From Plutella xylostella (Eukaryota; Arthropoda; Insecta; Lepidoptera; Plutellidae): DNA of 64,000 bases. This document shows, piece by piece, positions 60,886 to 64,000 of the stretch. The position numbers were made by a program, and so were the translations under genes. The stretch is taken from the NCBI RefSeq assembly GCF_932276165.1, contig NC_063984.1:5959501-6023500 (forward strand). The letters are read 5' to 3'. Each line of letters opens with the position of its first letter. The stretch's first letter is position 1. The notes beneath the pieces were generated by a model. It saw nothing but the letters and a program-made list of their open reading frames with translations, was not told the origin of the DNA and made no database searches.

Positions 60886-61471
60886 TTACTTGTTTACGAA
60901 AGACGTTAGCCTCCGAACCGCTGATTTAGTTGTGCCCTTGGTCTTCTTCGTTTGTTCCTTCACGCCTCTGAAACAAAAAGTTGTGTGTTAGTAGTGCCAG
61001 TTATTTATTGAATAAACAAAGAACTACATACATAGTGAGAAGTATAGGATCAGTACAGTTTGTAGTATATTACAATGATGTTGGCTGAAAATTGCTGGTA
61101 GATTAACTTTGGCAGCATCATACTGTCACTCAACCAATCTTATACTTGATTATTACTTATTCATAGTGCTTTAAGGGTATTACTAGACCTGAATTGCGCC
61201 ATCATTAGAAAAAAATAATCTCTAGAATGGTTCTCGATGTTTCAGCCAACGACTGCACACAGTGCGGCGGATTGTGTGCTGTTGTGTATGTAAGAAAGTG
61301 GATCAAATAAACGCTTATCTATCTATATATCACTCACAGGTATCGGGTGAGGTCCTCGATGTCCACGAGCATGGCGTCCTGCCCCATGTGCAGCTCGTCG
61401 CGCGCCAGCAGCCGCTGCACCAGCTCGCCGTTCAGCGCCGAGATCTCGCCGTGCAGCGCGTTCACTATCAC
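60886..61471 (-). CDS. SCHIP1: Schwannomin-interacting protein 1, C-terminal exons (partial)
   Basis: Two minus-strand exons, 61338-61471 and 60886-60967, join in phase (CT|A) and end in TAA at 60886-60888, giving 71 residues. The first exon encodes VIVNALHGEISALNGELVQ followed by RDELHMGQDAMLVDIEDLTR. This closely matches the conserved C-terminal coiled coil of SCHIP1/IQCJ-SCHIP1, which binds merlin/schwannomin and ankyrin-associated partners. The last exon gives a short Lys/Thr-rich tail (KEQTKKTKGTTKSAVRR) that I cannot match to the vertebrate end. In flies the homologue acts with the Hippo-pathway kinase Tao. The remaining exons lie to the right of the window or in the intron from 61472 on. 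Confidence 0.85.
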
Positions 61472-61721
61472 CTGTGGGGACGGACAATGGGTTAATTGCT
61501 TTATCTTTAAGTGACGTCAGCAAAAGACATAGCTAGGTAGACACCACATGCGGAATTTATACTTTCAGGCTAAAATCTAATATAAAGTCTATAAATTTTT
61601 CTCAGATACCAAATCTGATCTGGTATTAATATTTCACTACTTGACTTTTGCACTTGTCAATTTGGTATCTGAGATAAAATACTTTACTGTTGAGTATTAG
61701 CTAATTAGATCTTGTGTGTCT

Positions 61722-62095
61722 TCTGTTTCTGGACGTAGGGCTCTCCCAAAGCGCGCCACTGAATGCGATCTATAACTTTCCGCATCCAATCATTACCAGC
61801 CACATTTCGTCAGTCGTCACCCCATCTAGCCGGAGGGCGTCCTACACTACGTTTACCTAGTCACGGTCTCCACTCTACAACATGTTTACCCCATCGGTTA
61901 TCGGCTTCGACAGATGTGACCAGCCCACTGCTACTTAAGCTTACTAACTCAGTGAGTGAGAGTCGGTGACTTTAGTTCTCTGTCGTATCACTTCGTTGCG
62001 TCTTCTTTCCATAGCTCACTGAATGTCATTCAGTTAATGGACCAGCCCCACTATAAGTATCCACGTTTCAGTCCCGTATGTCATAGATATTGTGT
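61722..62095 (-). mobile_element. RTE-type LINE remnant
   Basis: On the minus strand the sequence starts ATGACATACGGGACTGAAAC (MTYGTETW, a family block). It then shows a degraded match to the C-terminal part of RTE/BovB-like reverse-transcriptase ORFs: RRNEVIRQRTKVTD, a WAGH-like VGWSHL, ADNRWG-like ITDGVN, and RPPARWSDD-like remnants. Frameshifts and stops break it. I recognise the block order from memory. It is a dead fragment. Confidence 0.65.
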
Positions 62096-62300
62096 GTATC
62101 GATTAAATATACATCAAGTCATCTAGGTTACATCTGACTATGGGAATCAAAACGCATTTTGTTGACGGTAGGTACAGTCTACGAACCGTGGAACTGGCAC
62201 TGGTTATTACAACGTTTTGCTATCGATACCGCGGCTTATCGTAAAGAAATGCATAAATGGAATCACAGTGTTTGGAACATACCATAGAGGCCACACTGTG

Positions 62301-63036
62301 CTTAATGGACAACATTTCAAAAAACTAAAGCTGCTATAAATCGAAAACCATTTCGAGATTTAGCTCTAAAGGACACAAAAAAAATGTTTTTGTATTTTTT
62401 GGATGTATCATTTTTGAGAAAATCATAAAATAGTAAAAAAGTGCTGATGACGTCATGCATCAGGTGCGATGCATTTTGATGATCAAAGCCTATAGATTTA
62501 AAAACAAAGTAACTGTCACTTTCATTTTTGATTGAATTTGACGTTTCATCGTGACGTTGTTGTTTATTTGGGTCATTTTCATTAATTCTGTTCTGACACT
62601 TTCTGACTATTTTTTTATTTATTATTAACAGATGACCTCTATATAATATGTCCCAGAGCATGCCACCGCCTACACAGCTGAAACAATGCTTCTGCTTATT
62701 TTTTTACATGATAAGTACCTACTTTCCATCATCAGAAATATCAATGTCATTTGAAAATGACCCATTTGTTGGTTGGCATGTAAACAAAGTTTAAATGTCA
62801 CTTGTCAGTGTCATTTATGTTTTTTTTCGAGACTCAGGCAATAGACAAAAATAAAAATTGAGCCTAATATGTGACTTCACTTCCGGTTTTAAAATAATAA
62901 ACTTTAAAGTTAAAAATAACATGCTAAAATTAATGTATATACAAAATAAAAAAATACGGGTCCACTAATTTTCTATAATCTTTCCGAATAGCTAATAAAA
63001 ATATAGGGTAAAGAAAATGAAATGTTGTCCATTAAG
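62301..63036. mobile_element. MITE with CTTAATGGACAACATTTCA ends
   Basis: The 19-bp terminal sequence CTTAATGGACAACATTTCA at 62301-62319 recurs exactly reverse-complemented at 63018-63036. Imperfect similarity (GAGGCCACAC versus GAGGACGC) may extend the repeat outward by about ten bases. The interior is AT-rich with no recognisable transposase. The open frame at 62317-62661 shows no family features. Confidence 0.65.
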
Positions 63037-64000
63037 GGCGTCCTCAGTCGAAGTCGAACCGTTTGCCTACTCTGTACCACGTATGCCTCTTTATGCTTGA
63101 TCCATATGAGGATGTCCCTTTCGATGCAAAAATAAATAAATCATTGTGGTTAAGACACAATTAGTACGGGCCAAGTAACCTTAATGAAATGACAAAGTGA
63201 GGTCAAGCATACCGTGGAAGGTAGGTTAGGTATTATTGTTGTTTTGTGTTTAGCCAAACAAATCCATTGTAATATTACCAAGTACTTAGACCGTGAGTCA
63301 GCCAGCGAACTCGCGAGCCGACAAGGTCAGCCATTATCGTGAAATATAAAGGCACTCATTCATCATACAACATGCAAACTTGTTGAGATTTTATATATTG
63401 TTTTAGGAAAGCATTTAGGTATTGCTTGTAAAGGCGCCATCATAATGTTTTTCTACGGGTCAAGTGCCTTGTACCCAATAAGCATTTCAATTGTCTGGCG
63501 TTATAAAAATAGTGATATAGATTTTTCAAATAACTTAAGTAGCTCTTTATTCAACTATAGTTTAACTGTTGTCAGACTGTTTTCATGCTAGCTACTCGAC
63601 CCATAGATACCTTTACTTAATTTTGGGGAAAATATAGATTGCGTCTAGTCTAGAATATTTATTCTTATATAGGAATATAATAATATTAATCTAAAAAAAA
63701 TATTACGTTTCTACACACTGCAACCTTTTAACACTAATTTATGAAACAGTAGGCTGGCACTTCGTTCAAAGAAAGACATAGCGTGCGCGCGTGTTTGAGT
63801 TGATAACGATGGAATCGGGCCAAGAACGACCGAGGCTAATTTCTGTCGTAAACGGTCCACGACGAAAATATACCTTCTCATACATGTGAATTGATTATAT
63901 TTTCCATGTCCAGCAGTGGACTGTAGGTATAATATAATAGTATAATATTAGTACTTGGGACATAATATAATATGAATGGTTTTATATTCAGCCCATGTCC

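Larger units (their letters stand above)
61472..64000 (-). other. SCHIP1 intron (continues beyond the window)
   Basis: No further SCHIP1 exon is recognised. It contains an RTE-type LINE remnant (61722-62095) and a MITE (62301-63036). The rest, 63040-64000, is AT-rich without recognisable features. Confidence 0.5.

Overview
This window is nuclear DNA of an insect, and almost certainly of a moth or butterfly (Lepidoptera). The genes have GT-AG introns and insect-type proteins. The gaps between genes are AT-rich and peppered with TAGGTA/TACCTA words. The repeats are of kinds I associate with lepidopteran genomes: tRNA- and 5S-derived SINEs, hAT elements, foldback MITEs, and a repeat carrying a TCTG run. 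The species cannot be named from sequence alone.

The left part (about 2-20 kb) is gene-dense. (1) 2153-2480 (+) encodes a small secreted precursor. It has a signal peptide, an acidic middle, and a short basic tail with six Trp in its last 14 residues, resembling a Trp-rich antimicrobial or amidated peptide. (2) 3208-7189 (+) is an eight-exon MORN-repeat protein, the radial spoke head 10 homolog B (RSPH10B). (3) 8979-11102 (+) is a three-exon protein with a CFAP95 (C9orf135)-like motif, so two axonemal genes lie in tandem. (4) 12526-13801 (-) is neuroguidin, a Sas10/Utp3-family ribosome-biogenesis factor. (5) 14647-17953 (+) is the nine-exon TM9SF4, divergent from neuroguidin across an 845-bp gap that holds a two-hairpin foldback element. 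(6) 18921-19745 (+) is an intronless carbonyl reductase of the SDR family.

From about 24.8 to 32.2 kb the minus strand carries five coding exons of a Senseless/Gfi-1-type four-zinc-finger repressor, the neural-precursor transcription factor. Upstream of it, from 32.2 to about 58.8 kb, I find no convincing coding sequence. This stretch alternates AT-rich DNA with many short GC/CpG-rich islands that often contain TAAT homeodomain cores, as expected of the regulatory landscape of a developmental gene. Several mobile elements interrupt it: a nested insertion at 32.9-33.7 kb, a 5S-derived SINE at 40.2 kb, a hAT element at 52.0 kb, and a 1.66-kb long inverted repeat at 56.7 kb.

At the right end the last two coding exons of schwannomin-interacting protein 1 (SCHIP1) lie on the minus strand at 60886-61471. 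The rest of that gene lies beyond the window.

The most unusual items are the Trp-rich secreted peptide and its possible alternative C-terminal exon, the foldback element between two housekeeping promoters, the long hairpin element, the 5S-derived SINE, and the modular SINE pair with one head and two different tails. All gene models are assembled by eye from splice-site logic and protein-family knowledge. No alignment or search was run.
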